Shown: positions 63,466-64,000 of the stretch, one piece after another | Numbering within the stretch: the first letter of the stretch is position 1 | Layout of the letters: each line of letters starts with the position of its first letter | NCBI RefSeq assembly: GCF_003001675.1 | Contig: NZ_PVYW01000002.1 | Location: 248,001-312,000 of the forward strand | DNA: 64,000 nucleotides | Source of the DNA: Cohnella sp. SGD-V74 | GTDB lineage: Bacteria > Bacillota > Bacilli > Paenibacillales > Paenibacillaceae | Direction of reading: 5' to 3' | The notes under the pieces: model-generated | What the model was told of the DNA's origin: nothing | Seen by the model: only the letters and a program-made list of their open reading frames with translations | Databases searched by the model: none | Made by a program: the position numbers and the translations under genes

Positions 63466-64000
63466 TGGGGTTCCTCCCATTCGTAAGGTTGCGTGACCTG
63501 AGGCACATGCAGATTAGAGCCCGGGGCGATTCCGAAATCCTTCTGCCTCCGGTTCATCTCCCGCTGCAAGCTCAGCTGCGCCTTCTCCAGCGATTCCTGC
63601 GCCGGGATGCGGTCCATCACGGTGGCGTTCCAGGCGAATTCCAGCTCCCGGTTCAAGAAGTAATAACCGGGGACATAAGGCATGTTTTTCGCCCATTTCG
63701 CCTGCTCGCGGAGCGCCTTCAAGTCGTCGCTCGGCCAGGACAACGATTTCATCGCTTCGACATTCGCCGTGTTCCAGCGGAATTCGATGCCGTAGAACGA
63801 CTCCATATCGCTGGCGTACTTGGCCTGCACTTCCGCGGAGGTCCACCACTTCAGGAACTCCCACGCTTCGTCCTTCTTGCTGCTCTTCTTCATGATCATG
63901 CCGGCCGACAAGCCTTGCGGCGACCATCTGGCGATCTCTCCGTCCGGCTGTCTGACGCCCGGCAGAGGCGCGATCTTCCAATGCCCGGTAATTTCCGGAG
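63462..64000 (-). CDS. Extracellular solute-binding protein, C-terminal part (importer F)
   Basis: About 179 residues are visible, running out of the right window edge (the start is beyond the window). The reading frame continues upstream through GHWKIAPLPGVRQPDGEIARWSPQGLSAGMIMKKSSKKDEAWEFLKWW, a pattern of binding-protein C-terminal lobes (SKKDEAWEFLKWWTS). It is the first gene seen of the eight-gene coupled unit. The stop codon overlaps the permease start. Confidence 0.85.
   Translation of the reverse strand, partial: PEITGHWKIAPLPGVRQPDGEIARWSPQGLSAGMIMKKSSKKDEAWEFLKWWTSAEVQAKYASDMESFYGIEFRWNTANVEAMKSLSWPSDDLKALREQAKWAKNMPYVPGYYFLNRELEFAWNATVMDRIPAQESLEKAQLSLQREMNRRQKDFGIAPGSNLHVPQVTQPYEWEEPQ

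Overview
The window looks like a GC-rich, endospore-forming Firmicute of the Paenibacillaceae (Cohnella or a high-GC Paenibacillus). That is an inference from the gene families: many CUT1-type sugar ABC importers without ATPase genes, YesM/YesN-type two-component pairs, a PerR-type regulator, a spore-protein-like small gene, and strong GGAGG ribosome sites. No rRNA, tRNA, CRISPR array, phage or plasmid functions are visible. Almost everything is on the minus strand. The content is a carbohydrate-utilisation region with six permease pairs and eight solute-binding lipoproteins (two of these records are cut or orphan), and glycoside hydrolases of families 43, 88/105, 95 and 38.

Layout, left to right. 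1-3521: importer A with a GH43 enzyme cut by the window edge. 3701-7820: a repeat-rich zone in which a 27-anchor 50-bp minisatellite, a foldback MITE-like element, an orphan solute-binding gene and a 25-copy 42-bp minisatellite follow each other. 7878-9718: a divergent AraC regulator and phytanoyl-CoA dioxygenase-family gene. 9830-16493: importer B with its histidine kinase and response regulator. 16712-21496: glycoside hydrolase, SIS protein, AraC regulator and ROK kinase. 21642-22175: a third repeat family in facing orientations. 22268-33193: system C, probably for rhamnogalacturonan fragments (acetylesterase, unsaturated rhamnogalacturonyl hydrolase, importer, two-component system), interrupted by an ECF sigma/anti-sigma cassette with its own promoter and terminator. 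33407-38317: housekeeping and stress genes (PerR, winged-helix regulator, SigJ-like sigma factor, NDH-2-like oxidoreductase, thioredoxin reductase, small proteins). 38505-53530: importer D with two paralogous binding proteins, an enolase-superfamily dehydratase, GH95, a double beta-helix surface protein and GH38. 53958-64000: importers E and F joined by an NHL-Yip1 membrane protein and a DUF5696 protein.

The strongest new observations are two. First, three promoters of system C share a motif (TTGAACAAA-N4-ACGG-like) whose first base lies exactly 49 nt upstream of a -10 hexamer; this is a good candidate for the binding site of the response regulator encoded there, and it explains how the operon still works although a sigma-factor cassette sits in its middle. 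Second, the right end carries a tightly coupled eight-gene unit in which two importers flank an extracellular propeller/Yip1 membrane protein and a membrane-anchored DUF5696 barrel protein, one of them apparently started from an ATC codon. The three intergenic tandem-repeat families are also striking and I cannot assign them to any known class.
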